64,000 nt of DNA from Tritrichomonas musculus (GCA_039105265.1 JAPFFF010000016.1:1922001-1986000); one strand, 5' to 3'; shown: positions 1-11,474, counted from the first letter of the stretch. Translations and numbers: made by a program. Notes: generated by a model not told the origin, from the sequence alone.

Positions 1-227
1 TGACTAAGTTGAATAGCAATGAGCATGAAAATATTTTGAATATCAGGAGAAATAGTAACTTCTTTAATTACAACATCTTTTATATCTATGAAAGAGCATT
101 TTTCTTAAATATGAATAATTGAACACATTTTTTTTTAAGTTAGACAATATGATGTAGTATTCTCTTTAATAAAATTTTGAAAATTTTGAAAACTTGAGAA
201 AAGTGCCATTTTCCCATTTTTAAATTT

Positions 228-2603
228 ATGAACGATATTTATAAGCAAAGCTTTGACCAAATTCATAACTCGGATATAATTGATGATGATAATTTTGAAA
301 ATGATGATTTATTTTCATTCCAACATAATTCAAAGAAAATTAATATATTTTATTCACAGTTAACTAAGTATTCTAGACATGTCCGTGAATCATATTTGTT
401 TTCTGATGTTATCAATCGCCTTCCTCAAGAAATTCATCAATTCCAAGAAGAATTTCAGCTTATACCTGAAAACGTAGATTTCTTTTTACAATTACTACAG
501 CAAAATTTCAATATTAATGAAGATTTGATTCTAACATACATTCAATGCATTGATCTCCTTAAAATATGCAAATTTTTAGAAGTTCGAAAACTATCATCCA
601 GAATTAATCAATATATTAGAGCTCACAATGCTGATGTTGATTTTATTATTCAAATGCTTGAGTATGATTCCCAAACGCAAAAAGCAACCGACAACCAACA
701 AATAGAAATTAGCGATGAGATTGAAAATTTGCTATCAAGCAAAATCAACGAATGTTTTTCAAATGAAAAATTCAAAGAATTGCCAATTCAAATTATTTAT
801 CGAGTTATTAAGAAAAGTTCGCCTGATGAAATCAATAGCAACAAACTTTTTGATATAATAGTGAAATCATTGAATAAATTTTGCATTTTGTTTCCGTTTC
901 TTGACCTTCAAAAACTGTCAGACGACAGACTTGATGAATTGTGTGAAAAGTATTCAAAATCGAATGAAAACACACAACACTGCTTTGATTACCTGAAGTG
1001 CAATTTAAACCTTATAAATGAAATAAATAATCGCAAGAAAACTCTGCAAGAAATGAATGACGAGCAACAAAATAAAATGAAAGATTTGGAAACAAAAATA
1101 TCATCACTTCAGAAACAATTTGACGACTCAGAAAAAGTTAATGCTCAGCTTCAAAAACAGTTTGATGACTCAGAAAAAGTGATCAGTGAACAGCAAAGTA
1201 AAGTGAAAGATCTAGAAGCGTCCCTTCAAAAACAAATTAATGACTCTGAAAAAGTAATAAGCGAGCAGCAAAGTAAGGTGAAAGATCTAGAAACATTGCT
1301 TCAAAATCAATTCAATGAGCAACTTCAAAATCAGTTGAATTATTCAAAAGAATTAGAAAATCAAATAAGTCAGCTACAAAAACGACTTAATAATATCTTC
1401 TTGATCAAAGGGAAAATAGTTGCGAGAGTTGAAAATGGACTTTTTATCAATGCAGAAATAAAATTGAAAGAAAAAGGTTCGACACTTGACACAACAAAGA
1501 GTAAAGTCATCGTTAGCACAAGTGATGCGAAATGTCTTGGAAGTGAAGCGTATGAAAAGGGAGAACCAATCACATCACTTAATATGAAAACATCATTTGC
1601 GCGCAAGTCAGGCAGGTACTACGTGAGATGCATAGTTTTTAACCGTGAAGGTGAATCGAATGAAATTGTGAGCAACTCAGTGACAACGAGCGGAAGCAGT
1701 CTCACATTCAGTTATATTGGCCTTGAGCCAGTCAAAATTTCACTGCCTCAAGGTCAATACAAACTTGAAGTCTGGGGCGCAAAAGGCGGCGATTCAACAG
1801 GCAATGGTTTCGGTAATCGAAGTAGTGGGCAGACAGTTCAAGGAGGTTTGGGCGGTTATTCGCGAGGAATTTTGAGTTTGAAGCAAAAAGAGACAGTTTA
1901 TGTTTTCGTTGGCGAGCAAGGCCGTTCTTCAAGTTCGTCAGATGGCTCGTGCACGAAGGGAGGCTTCCCTGACGGTGGAGGCACAAAAACAGGTCACTAT
2001 TCTAGTTACACGACGGTTCCAGGAACTGGCGGAGGTTCGACATCAATTCGAATCGGAAGCAGCACAGAATACAATCGAGTGATTGTTGCTGGCGGCGGCG
2101 GCGGAGCTAGTGGAAGCAGTGAATATGTTGATCCAGGCGGTTTTGGAGGAGGTCTGAGTGGAGGCAACTGCTCATATAAGAATGACCTTCAAGGCCAGGG
2201 CGCCGGCACACAGGCTGGCAGCTCTCGCGGCCTTGGAGAAGGAGATGGCCGGCATGGAGATCCTGGCACTTTTGGTTCTGGCGCCACTGGCAAGTACAGC
2301 CAATCACGAGATTCAGGAGGCGGTGGCGGTGGTGGCTGGTATGGAGGCGGCAGTGGTGGATATGGATGGAGCAGATTCTGTTCGAGTGGCGGTGGAGGGT
2401 CAGGCTGGACATTCACCGAGTCGAGTCTAAAAACATTTCAGTCAGGCGACCCATCAAGTGCATCCAAGTTTGCCCTCAGCAGCGAGTACTACTTAAGTGA
2501 TGTGATGTGTGTTGGAGGCAACGAAGAGTTCCCTCGTCCAGATGGGAATGGAACTGAGCGCGGCCACGCTGGCAACGGCAATGCAAAAATCACGATTCTT
2601 TAA
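228..2603 (+). CDS. BTB-like / coiled-coil / glycine-rich domain protein
   Basis: An intact 791-residue host gene. Residues about 45-170 look like the divergent BTB/POZ-plus-helical region common in trichomonad proteins (seen: 'SYLFSDVINRLPQEI'-type opening, then leucine-rich helices). Residues about 265-395 are a heptad-rich coiled coil built from repeats of 'LQKQFDDSEKV' and 'EQQSKVKDLE'. A beta-type linker follows, and residues about 490-791 are a glycine-rich domain of the ALK/LTK-type Gly_rich family, with the hallmark 'YKLEVWGAKGGDS' and many G-G-G loops. The family relation is inferred from composition and this motif. The role is unknown; a scaffold joining protein interaction, oligomerisation and a beta-rich glycine domain is plausible. 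The 5' half is AT-rich while the glycine-rich 3' half is much more GC-rich, partly because Gly and Ala codons force it. Confidence 0.75.
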   Translation: MNDIYKQSFDQIHNSDIIDDDNFENDDLFSFQHNSKKINIFYSQLTKYSRHVRESYLFSDVINRLPQEIHQFQEEFQLIPENVDFFLQLLQQNFNINEDLILTYIQCIDLLKICKFLEVRKLSSRINQYIRAHNADVDFIIQMLEYDSQTQKATDNQQIEISDEIENLLSSKINECFSNEKFKELPIQIIYRVIKKSSPDEINSNKLFDIIVKSLNKFCILFPFLDLQKLSDDRLDELCEKYSKSNENTQHCFDYLKCNLNLINEINNRKKTLQEMNDEQQNKMKDLETKISSLQKQFDDSEKVNAQLQKQFDDSEKVISEQQSKVKDLEASLQKQINDSEKVISEQQSKVKDLETLLQNQFNEQLQNQLNYSKELENQISQLQKRLNNIFLIKGKIVARVENGLFINAEIKLKEKGSTLDTTKSKVIVSTSDAKCLGSEAYEKGEPITSLNMKTSFARKSGRYYVRCIVFNREGESNEIVSNSVTTSGSSLTFSYIGLEPVKISLPQGQYKLEVWGAKGGDSTGNGFGNRSSGQTVQGGLGGYSRGILSLKQKETVYVFVGEQGRSSSSSDGSCTKGGFPDGGGTKTGHYSSYTTVPGTGGGSTSIRIGSSTEYNRVIVAGGGGGASGSSEYVDPGGFGGGLSGGNCSYKNDLQGQGAGTQAGSSRGLGEGDGRHGDPGTFGSGATGKYSQSRDSGGGGGGGWYGGGSGGYGWSRFCSSGGGGSGWTFTESSLKTFQSGDPSSASKFALSSEYYLSDVMCVGGNEEFPRPDGNGTERGHAGNGNAKITIL

Positions 2604-2789
2604 AATTAATTTAATAAGAGCAAATATAGAGTGTCCAAGGGAATCGTAGCATCTCATGATGTGATAAGGAATTGTCAAAAAAATTATTTAAATATATAAA
2701 TCATCAAATTATATGAATATATTATTAATTAAATTTTTAGACATCTATTAATAGTCAAATTATTAGATAAATATATTTTTTGTTTATAC
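2604..2789. other. AT-rich 3' flank, no gene seen
   Basis: A short AT-rich spacer after the BTB/Gly-rich gene. I see no coding signal or repeat in it. Confidence 0.6.
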
Positions 2790-3040
2790 GATTGAATTCA
2801 GAAGATCGTAAAGACCAAAAGAAAGCTAACGAAGAACTTTCATTATGGCAAAGCACAACAAATATCAGTTCTTTCTTCCGAGAATCATGAGGAAAGGACA
2901 GTGACAGCAAGAAGAGAGCTCTTGAATATTTACATCATGCACAAATATTAGAAAGAAAATTCAATGACCAATATATCACTCATGCAGTTAACCAAGCAAT
3001 CAAATCATGCAACGAAAACAAATATCATTTCATGGTCTGA
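2790..3040 (+). pseudogene. Short coding remnant of an unrecognised host gene
   Basis: One + frame reads about 80 codons with protein-like composition ('RKDQKKANEELSLWQ', then 'KKRALEYLHHAQILERK') and ends at TGA 3038-3040. It holds one in-frame TGA in its first half and has no good start. The charged helical composition stands out from the AT-rich surroundings, so I read it as the decayed tail of a gene. The family is not recognised; it could be chance. Confidence 0.35.
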
Positions 3041-3751
3041 AAACATACCTGTTTTTAATAAAAATAGAATATAAGTTATATTTTCTTTTTTCTTTTCATT
3101 TTTGACATATATATATATATGACTTTTTGTTATGCTTGTTAAGTCTCGATTTTCGATATCGATAATTGATCTATTTTTGTGATTTCAATATCAAATCAAA
3201 AATTTTATCAAATCAAAGATAAAATATAGTATAATCATGAGTTTTCGAGTAAAAAACAACCCAAGGCCTTGCTATTTAATACAATTGGGAATTCATGTGC
3301 AAAGTTTTCATGATCCTCAAAAATGTTTAGCAAATTTATACGAATTTATAATTTTATAATTTTATATATAATCCGGAATGTTATTTGGTATTTCATCGTT
3401 TTCCTGATTAGAATATTGTTTTAACTATTCTTATTACTGCTTAATAATTGTAGAAAATGTTCTCAAGGAAATATTTTCTTAAATAAAAATTATATGCATG
3501 CAAAAATCAAGCTCATTCATAAATGTAATAGTTTATTTAAGCTTTTTTATTTAATTTATTTTAATTTAATTATATACAATTAATATTTATAATAATCGAT
3601 AGCTTTAAATCAAATGTGTAGAAAGATATTTTTATTTGAATTATTTTAAAAATCACAATAAATAATTCAAAAAGTGTAAACGTTAAAATTTTAAACTTTT
3701 TCAATAAATTATAAAAATTACTTTTTTTTTTTTTTTATTCTTCTTCAAATA
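3041..3751. other. AT-rich intergenic stretch
   Basis: About 0.7 kb of AT-rich DNA with simple (TA) runs near 3108 and a poly-T tract just before the next gene (3722-3736). No convincing coding sequence, RNA or mobile element is seen. Confidence 0.6.
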
Positions 3752-4948
3752 ATGAAAAGCTATCTCGTTGATAAGAAAAAGCTTTACATCGCGATTCTCG
3801 AATTTCTAGAAAATTCAGATGAGGAATTCGACGACGCAACGAATGAAAAATGTTTTGAAAGATTCTCTCTAAATCTCAAGCAGGAAGACAAGGATGGAGC
3901 TTTTGAAGACATGAAAGACATTTTGCTAATTATCAAAAATATCAGTGAGGAACACCACCGCGATACAAATTTCGTCACCAGAACCAAACAACTTCTTCTA
4001 CATTATAAACATCAAATCAAACAGACCTTGTCAAATGAAGAAATCTTCTATATTTTTGAAGACAACAAATTACTCGTTCATTTTCTTTTGACTAATGACG
4101 TCATAAAAATGACAGACAGTATTTGTGAAGCGATGATGAGTAAATATGAAACTAACGGTAACCGTTACTGTCACTTTTTCTATCCGGAGCTTGAACAGTT
4201 TTTAGGAGAAGAGAAAATGAAATCTGTTAAAAACGAACTTTTAAATATGTCAGAAAATGTTTTTGACAACTATGAATTGAAACGGGAAGAAGGCGAGAAT
4301 GACTCACACATTTGCTCAATGATAAGGAATGATTCGGTTGAAGAATTCATTTCATATGTGACTCGCATCAACTATTCACTTTCAAGCCAAATTACACCAT
4401 CAATTTTTGAGACCAATTCATTCTTACTGGAACGAAAGAATACGACACTGATTGAGTATTCGGCTTTCTTTGGATCGATTCAAATTTTTCAATATTTGAT
4501 GATAAGTGAAATTGAATTGAAAGGATCGCTGTGGCTTTATGCGATTCATTCAAAAAACGCAGAACTGATTCACATGCTTGAAAGGAATAAAGTTTTTCCA
4601 CCAAAATTCGATAAGGAAAATGAAGAAGAATTAAACGATCCAAATAAGGAATATTTGAGATGCCTTATTGAATCAATTAAATGTCATCACAATGATTTTG
4701 CAGACTACATTCAAAATACATTTCTGATTCAAGAAGAAAAAAATCCAAAAAGAAAAGAAGCGATTATAGCTAATTGTATTGAATATCACAATTACTATTA
4801 TTTTGAAACAGAAACTATTCAAAATCATGGATTCTTCTATTTGAACTTCTATAAATACAACGAACTTTTCAACCTTTTATTGAAAGAGAAAGAAGAAGGA
4901 ATCAAATTAAAAATTATTCAAATCACAAATATTTTGATGAAGAACTAA
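3752..4948 (+). CDS. DUF3447 ankyrin-type protein
   Basis: An intact 398-residue host protein. The N-terminal 200 residues are helical and charged. Residues about 225-275 carry the signature of the trichomonad DUF3447 ankyrin-like family: 'TTLIEYSAFFGSIQIFQYL', then 'GSLWLYAIHSKNAELIHML'. These proteins are ankyrin-repeat relatives found in very large families in trichomonads; individual functions are unknown, and protein-protein interaction is the usual inference. The start is the first ATG after a long poly-T tract. No signal peptide or membrane segment is visible, so it is probably cytosolic. Confidence 0.8.
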   Translation: MKSYLVDKKKLYIAILEFLENSDEEFDDATNEKCFERFSLNLKQEDKDGAFEDMKDILLIIKNISEEHHRDTNFVTRTKQLLLHYKHQIKQTLSNEEIFYIFEDNKLLVHFLLTNDVIKMTDSICEAMMSKYETNGNRYCHFFYPELEQFLGEEKMKSVKNELLNMSENVFDNYELKREEGENDSHICSMIRNDSVEEFISYVTRINYSLSSQITPSIFETNSFLLERKNTTLIEYSAFFGSIQIFQYLMISEIELKGSLWLYAIHSKNAELIHMLERNKVFPPKFDKENEEELNDPNKEYLRCLIESIKCHHNDFADYIQNTFLIQEEKNPKRKEAIIANCIEYHNYYYFETETIQNHGFFYLNFYKYNELFNLLLKEKEEGIKLKIIQITNILMKN

Positions 4949-5050
4949 TTTCAGCGACCACAATTCAATAAGATAACTTCATTAATTTTTTTTAATTCTG
5001 TTTGTTAAATGAATATTTTATGATATTTCAAATATTCAATATTTTTATGA
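4949..5050. other. Short AT-rich spacer
   Basis: Only AT-rich DNA separates the DUF3447 stop from the open frame that carries the leucine-rich repeats. Confidence 0.5.
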
Positions 5051-6529
5051 CATTCACCAACATCCTTTTTTTTCAATGTTTCATCATTTTTTTTTTATAA
5101 AGCAGCATTACAAAAAGCAGCAAACAAGAATGATATTGAAGTTATTTATTTTTTATTATTAAAAGAAAATGAAATATCCAATACATTTTTCAAGAAAAAT
5201 ACAAATTTAACACAAATATCAATTCCATCATCTGTAACTTCAATTAGAAATTTTGCTTTCGATGGATGTTCATCATTAACACAAATATCAATTCCATCAT
5301 CTGTAACTTCAATTGGAAATTCTGCTTTTTGTCAATGTTCATCATTAACACAAATATCAATTCCATCATCTGTAACTTCAATTGGAGATTTTGCTTTCGA
5401 TGGATGTTCATCATTAACGCAAATATCAATTCCATCATCTGTAACTTCAATTGGAGATTTTGCTTTTTGTCAATGTTCATCATTAACACAAATATCAATT
5501 CCATCATCAGTAACTTCAATTGGAAATTATGCTTTTTGTCAATGTTCATCATTAACGCAAATATCAATTCCATCATCTGTAACTTCAATTGGAAATTCTG
5601 CTTTTTGTCAATGTTCATCATTAACACAAATATCAATTCCATCATCAGTAACTTCAATTGGAAATTCTGCTTTTTGTCAATGTTCATCATTAACACAAAT
5701 ATCAATTCCATCATCTGTAACTTCAATTGGAAATTTTGCTTTTTGTCAATGTTCATCATTAACACAAATATCAATTCCATCATCTGTAACTTCAATTGGA
5801 AATTTTGCTTTCAGAGAATGTTCATCATTAACGCAAATATCAATTCCATCATCTGTAACTTCAATTGGAGATTTTGCTTTTTGTCAATGTTCATCATTAA
5901 CCAAAATATCAATTCCATCATCTGTAACTTCAATTGGATATTTTGCTTTCAGAGAATGTTCATCATTAACGCAAATATCAATTCCATCATCTGTAACTTC
6001 AATTGGAAATTCTGCTTTTTGTCAATGTTCATCATTAACACAAATATCAATTCCATCATCAGTAACTTCAATTGGAAATTCTGCTTTTTGTCAATGTTCA
6101 TCATTAACACAAATATCAATTCCATCATCTGTAACTTCAATTGGAAATTTTGCTTTTTGTCAATGTTCATCATTAACACAAATATCAATTCCATCATCTG
6201 TAACTTCAATTGGAAATTTTGCTTTCAGAGAATGTTCATCATTAACGCAAATATCAATTCCATCATCTGTAACTTCAATTGGAAATTTTGCTTTTTGTCA
6301 ATGTTCATCATTAACACAAATATCAATTCCATCATCTGTAACTTCAATTGGAAATTTTGCTTTTTGTCAATGTTCATCATTAACACAAATATCAATTCCA
6401 TCATCTGTAACTTCAATTGGATATTTTGCTTTCAGAGAATGTTCATCATTAACGCAAATATCAATTCCATCATTTATTGATCCAAAAAAGCTTTCATTAC
6501 CATCAACAGCAAAAATCACAACATATTAA
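5051..6529 (+). pseudogene. BspA-like leucine-rich repeat array lacking a start codon
   Basis: The correct frame reads about 18 tandem 23-residue units of the LRR_5/BspA type: 'SLTQISIPSSVTSIG' followed by 'NSAFCQCS' or 'DFAFDGCS' variants. The DNA period is 69 bp. The array spans about 5210-6475 and ends with a short unique tail at TAA 6527-6529. Upstream the frame stays open to 5051 (after TGA) and includes an ankyrin-like 'ALQKAANKNDIEVIYFLL', but no in-frame ATG occurs. BspA-like proteins are often surface proteins in trichomonads, yet no signal peptide is visible here. I therefore call it a 5'-truncated gene remnant. A TTG start or an unseen splice is possible but less likely. Neighbouring units are nearly identical, which suggests recent homogenisation. 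Confidence 0.7.
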
Positions 6530-6849
6530 TTAATAAAAATAATATTTTATATTTATTTTTCATTTTATATTTTGTCAATGAGTGTGGAAACTCCCTTATT
6601 TAATTAATGGCCAAATGAAATATCTTTATACGGTATAAATGTTTTTTAGAGGATATGAAAAAAGAATTTGCTGAAGGGTTTGGATAAATACTTTGTCACA
6701 ACATTTTACACTTATTTATGAATATAATTAAACACTTTTTATGAAGATTTAGTCCTTCAATTTTGAAAACTCACGCCTTTTTTACAAAAATTTCAAAAAA
6801 AGCAGCTCTAGATAAAATTTTTTCCATCCCGAGTAAGTCATTCGTAATT
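6530..6849. other. AT-rich intergenic stretch
   Basis: About 320 bases of AT-rich DNA with no supported gene; only very short open frames occur. Confidence 0.6.
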
Positions 6850-7060
6850 AGTATCTCATTATAGTAATTACATCAAGTCGGAAATTGAGAAAGGAAGTAC
6901 ATATTTGATGCTCCAGTATGGATTCATGCTGGACGAAGGTGATGGAGTTGAAGTTGATAAAAAAGAAGCCCTTCGTTATATCAAAATGGCAGCCGATCAA
7001 GAAAATACAATAGCATTGCATAAGTATAACGATATGCTGGCAAAAGGATATGATGCCTAA
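6850..7060 (+). pseudogene. Sel1-like repeat remnant
   Basis: A short + frame ending at TAA 7058-7060 reads Sel1-type helix pairs: 'LMLQYGFMLDEGDGV', then 'DKKEALRYIKMAADQ' and 'YNDMLAKGYDA'. This matches the 36-residue Sel1 unit in which A..YG.ML..G.GV..D...A..Y.K.AA is conserved. A stop lies just upstream and less than two units remain, so it is the 3' end of a lost gene. An ATG at 6908 could start a minigene, but I doubt it is used. Confidence 0.6.
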
Positions 7061-7508
7061 ATAAATACGATTGAAAAAAGCATCGTATTTTTAATTAAAA
7101 AGCTTTTTTATTCTTTTTTCCTTTTTATTTGTTTTATTTAAAATCTTTATTAGTCTGCTTGTAAATGTTTTTAAAACTAAATTATTAGTAGTATATGAAT
7201 CATCAGAGTCTTTATTTAATTTGGTATGATAATATCAAAAGCTTTTTAACTAGGAGGATGACCACCTATTAAAATTTAGAATTTTTGTTCAATGATTTCA
7301 GGGAATCCGCAATATATCAATGCAATGACAAAATCATAGATGCAGGTAAATTTTGCTTTCCTTTTATATAAAATAAATAACTTAAAATTCGTTCAATTCA
7401 AACAAAAGTGGAATGTTGAGTTCTTTCATCGCTTAAGATTCAACTTTGGAGCTCATTTCTGTGTCTTTTGGATCGAGTGTGAAGTAGTTGATCTTCTCTG
7501 GGAAGTAG
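7061..7508. other. AT-rich stretch possibly holding a decayed kinase N-lobe
   Basis: No intact gene. The segment just before 7509, read in another frame ('EVVDLLWEVGVLWLY'), could be the decayed end of a kinase N-lobe that belongs to the pseudogene downstream. The open frame at 7340-7528 has otherwise no recognisable content. Confidence 0.35.
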
Positions 7509-9435
7509 GAGTACTATGGTTATATTGAGTGTAAAAAGAATAAATATCTTCTTCTTGAATATGTTGAAGGACAAACTTTAAAAGAATTAGATGTTACAAA
7601 ACTCAGTTATGAACAAAAATTTTATATCTTTTTAGGAATTTCTCTTTCTATTCAATACATTCACTCACTAAATTACATCTGTAGAGATTTAACTCTAGAT
7701 AATATCATCATCAATCAGAGAAAAAATCCTGTATTAATTGACTTTGATCGGTGCATAAAATTCAAAGATGATGAATCGATTGATGATAAAACTGATTTTT
7801 TGAAAGATGGAACTGCGCCAGAAAAGCCTAAAACATATAAGTCTGATATTTATTCATTGGGATACATTTTGAATTATTTATCTTTGAGACCTCTTCCAAA
7901 TCTTGAATTTTCAGAAAATGTTATTGAAATGTGTTTAAGAAAAGATCCAACACCAAGACTAAAAATTCTTGAACTTATTAAATATTTTTTAGTCTTTTAT
8001 AACATTCAAGATAAAATTACCAATGTCGACAAAGGAATTCATTATTTTTCACTCGCTGCTGATCAAAATAATTCAGATGCACTATTTGGACTTGGTGTTG
8101 TTTATTACACAGGCCAATATATTTCATGTAATATCAACAAGGCAAATAAAAATTTTTCACTCGCTGCTGATCAAAATAATTCAAAAGCAAAATACAACCT
8201 TGGTGTTATTTATTATGAAGGTAAATATATTTCATGTGATATCGACAAAGCAATTCATTATTTTTCACTCGCTGCTAATCAAAAAAATTCAGATGCACTA
8301 TTTGGACTTGGTGTTGTTTATTATGGAGGTAAATATATTTCACGTGATATCGACAAAGCAATTCATTATTTTTCACTCGTTGCCAATTATTATGATTCAA
8401 ATGCACTATACAACCTTGGAGTTATTTATGCAGAAGGTAAATATATTTCACGTGATATCGACAAAGCAATTTATTTTTATTCGTGAGCGGCTAATTTAAA
8501 TAACTCAAATGCACAATATAACTTTGCAGTAATTTTGTATACAGACCAATATGTTTCACGTGATATCGACAAAGCAATTTATTATTATTCCGGTGCTGCA
8601 ATTCAAAATAATTCAGATGCACAATTTGCGCTTGGATTTATTTATGGAGAAGGTCAATACATTTCACGTGATATCGACAAAGCAATTCATTATTTGACAC
8701 TCGCTGCTGATCAAAACAATTCAGATGCACAATACAGCCTTGGTGTTATTTATTATACAGGTCAATATATTCCACGTTATATCGACAAAGCAATCTATTA
8801 TTTTTCACTTTCTTCTGAACAATATAACACAAATGCACTATTTACATTGGGAGTTATTTATTATGAAGGTCAATATACTTTATGTGATATCAACAAGGCA
8901 ATGAAATATTTTTCACTCACTGCTGATCAAAAAAATTCAGATGCGCATCTGATTATCCTGGTGGCGGCATTGTATATTTTGAAGAAGCAATTCAGTGGAA
9001 TCGAGATCCTGTTGCAATGTTTAATCTTGAACACATTTATTTCTATGAAGAAGCAGGGAAATCAGATCTTCAAAAAGCAATTGAGATTCTGCTTAAATCA
9101 TCATTGCATAAAATTGAATATTCATTTGAATTGCTTTGTCTCGTTATAATTAAAAAATATTTTTTCCTAGTATTGATGATGTAGTCAATGATTTCGAAAA
9201 AATAGATCAAAAATCAGGGCCATCCTTGGCCAAACAGGGTTTTTTAGAAATTAAAGAAAGAAAATTGAGAGATAAATTCAATTTCCAACAATTTTATATT
9301 CAAATCAAAGAAATAAATCTCGTTTATTATGAAAATAAGATTGAAAATCAAATACTAAAGAAGAAGATTGAAATTATCGGTCATAGAGCTGAAATCAATT
9401 CATTGTTTAAGCTTGTAAAATATACCCAAATGTAA
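7509..9435 (+). pseudogene. Protein kinase plus Sel1-repeat protein, decayed
   Basis: The first part reads a kinase from the hinge onward: 'KYLLLEYVEGQTL', the catalytic loop as 'YICRDLTLDNIII' (HRD changed to CRD), 'LIDFDRC' in place of DFG, and 'GTAPE'. About eight Sel1 units of 36 residues follow ('YISRDIDKAIHYFSLAA' type). The C-terminal segment 'LQKAIEILLKSS', then 'INLVYYENKI', is typical of this trichomonad kinase-Sel1 family as I know it. As a host gene it is broken: the N-lobe is lost or frame-shifted before 7509, an in-frame TGA sits at 8484-8486, and frames change near 8945 and near 9155. The CRD and DFD residues suggest that the parent may already have been a weak kinase or pseudokinase. 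Confidence 0.75.
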
Positions 9436-9869
9436 AAAAAAGACCTGGTCTTGGTGATTCTTTCTGGTCTTTTGGCGATTTTAATAAATCTTTTAAAAAG
9501 TTATTTCTTATGAATTATTAAATAAAATGATTAAATGATATTTGATTAAATAATAATTCAATTTACGAATCAACATTCAATAAATTCAATGAATTTATTT
9601 AATTACTAGGCTATATATATTCATAAAAATATAAATACTATTAATATTTTAAATACATTTTATATCGGTATATATTTAAAATATAAATGAAAAAAATTTA
9701 TTTTCAATTGAAAAAATGCTTTTATTGATTTTATTATATATTTATATCTTATTTTTTTTTTTTTATTTTATATATGATATTTTGAAAGCTTTACAAATCA
9801 CCATCGCCAAAAAAACCGTTTTGGTGATCTCCAAAATATATGTAAACTATTCAAAATTGAATGCTGTCG

Positions 9870-9896
9870 CCAAAAGCCCAAGACCTGGGCTTTTGG
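9870..9896. repeat. Perfect 11-bp hairpin
   Basis: CCAAAAGCCCA, a 5-base loop (AGACC), then TGGGCTTTTGG. It is GC-rich against an AT-rich background and stands in a non-coding stretch. Function unknown; it could be a remnant of a repeat or a transcript 3'-end structure. Confidence 0.5.
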
Positions 9897-11466
9897 TGAA
9901 ATCGGTTATTTGGCTTTTCATCGTCAATATAAATGAGCTTTTTATTATTATTTTATATGATATATTATACAAATCATACAATTATTTAGTAATATTCAAA
10001 AAATAACATTTTTTTACTGAGAAAATCTTATCGATTATTAATATGACTTTTGATAAAACTCATTTAATTCCTCTTTCAAATAATTCAATGGTTTATGACA
10101 ATAATAAATATTAATAAAAATTTATTTGACAATAATATGGTTACATTTGGTGATTTTTAAAACCCAAAAAACGTTTATTTCACCAAATTTACAAGCTTAC
10201 ATTGTTTTATGAAGGACTTGGTAGCATTTAATAACTTAATTTAATATATTTTTTATTTTTTTAGAAAAAAATTAGAGGTATTCATGTGAGGTGACTTAAC
10301 GTCTTTGATATTTTTTAAAATTGCATTTTTTCAGCCACTTTAAAGTTTTGAAGACTCAGATTAAGAGAAACAAATTTCTTGCCTGTGGAGATTGTATTAA
10401 GCATGATTTTTTGAAAAAATAATGTTAAAATTTTTTTTTCTAATATCTTGATATTTTTACTCAATTTAAAATATATGCCAGATATTTAAAATAATAAAGG
10501 TAATTTATTAATACTATAATTTATTGTGAGATTTAAAATTTTGTTCTTTGTTTTAAATGTAAAAATAATGAAGATTTTAGAATTTGAAAATGAATTTTTT
10601 TGCAAAAAAGTAGAATATTTAAAAATTCGCTCGTTAAATTTTTATATATTTTATGTATATGTTTTGGCTTAATCTGAATTATTCAGTTGAGAATGGAATA
10701 TATTGGTTATGCGCTCATTTTTGAGAAATGTTGATTTTACTTTATATTATAAATTTTATTGGTGCAAAATGCCAAAATCACAAAAATGAGAAAAAATTTT
10801 TTTAAATATTTATGTTTTCTTGAATTTTCTTTGGTAACAATAATTTAATTACATTAAATATTAATAAAAATTAAAAAAAATCTTAGTTCATTAATTACAA
10901 AACGCAAAATATTAGTTATAAAATTATAAATTTTTACGATTATTTGATTCAATTCTTATGAAATGTTTCTATTGTTATTAATAAAATTGTAATAAAATAT
11001 TGAGAGAATAATTTTTTTTTCAAAAAAAGGATGATTATAAATTCAATTGATTATTTATATTAATTTGTATAAAATGATCGTTCTTAAATTATTGAAAAAT
11101 AATTAAATCTAATCTATATATTTCTTAATTATAAGATTTAAAAATGTATATTAATTTTATATATAAACATATAATATATTTATTAACTAATTTGAATATT
11201 ACTAAGTGCATATAATGCATATTTATTAATAAATAATTATATTTTTATATTTCTATTGAAATTAAAAAAAATTTCAGAAGTAAAGTTATTTATACTCACA
11301 AAAATATATTAAATTCATATCTTGAAATTGGAGGTACAAATAATTATACAAATCATTATATAATCCAATTATAAAATATCTAAAAATATAAGATGCTTTA
11401 TACAAAATTTTATCGACGAATTCCCTACATGAATACCTCTAAAAAATTGTCTAACAATTTTAAATT

Positions 11467-11474
11467 TTCATTAA
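11467..11474. repeat. Left 8-bp target site duplication of the MITE
   Basis: TTCATTAA here matches TTCATTAA at 12154-12161, directly flanking the inverted ends of the element. Confidence 0.65.

Larger units (their letters stand above)
9436..11474. other. Long AT-rich intergenic region
   Basis: About 2 kb with no supported gene. It holds poly-T runs, a hydrophobic open frame at 9716-10006 that I consider chance, and one strong hairpin at 9870-9896. A shorter relative of the hairpin motif (AAGACC...GGTCTT) occurs near 9438. Confidence 0.6.

Noticed and set aside
1-112. Short - strand open frame running off the left edge with an LRR-like 'EVTISPDIQNIF'
   Set aside because: It is too short to support a BspA-like call.
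1370-2430. Several ORFs in other frames over the glycine-rich domain
   Set aside because: They are composition-driven shadows of the BTB/Gly-rich gene.
5244-6480. Long open frames on + ('MFIINTNINSIIC' type) and - ('MKLQMMELIFVL' type) over the LRR array
   Set aside because: They are shadows of the 69-bp repeat. Only the frame reading 'SLTQISIPSSVTSIG' gives a known protein repeat.
8023-8499. 158-residue + frame inside the kinase-Sel1 remnant
   Set aside because: It is a repeat-driven shadow of the Sel1 frame.
9716-10006. 96-residue hydrophobic ORF
   Set aside because: It is an AT-rich poly-T-driven frame without motif, upstream signal or neighbours that would support it.
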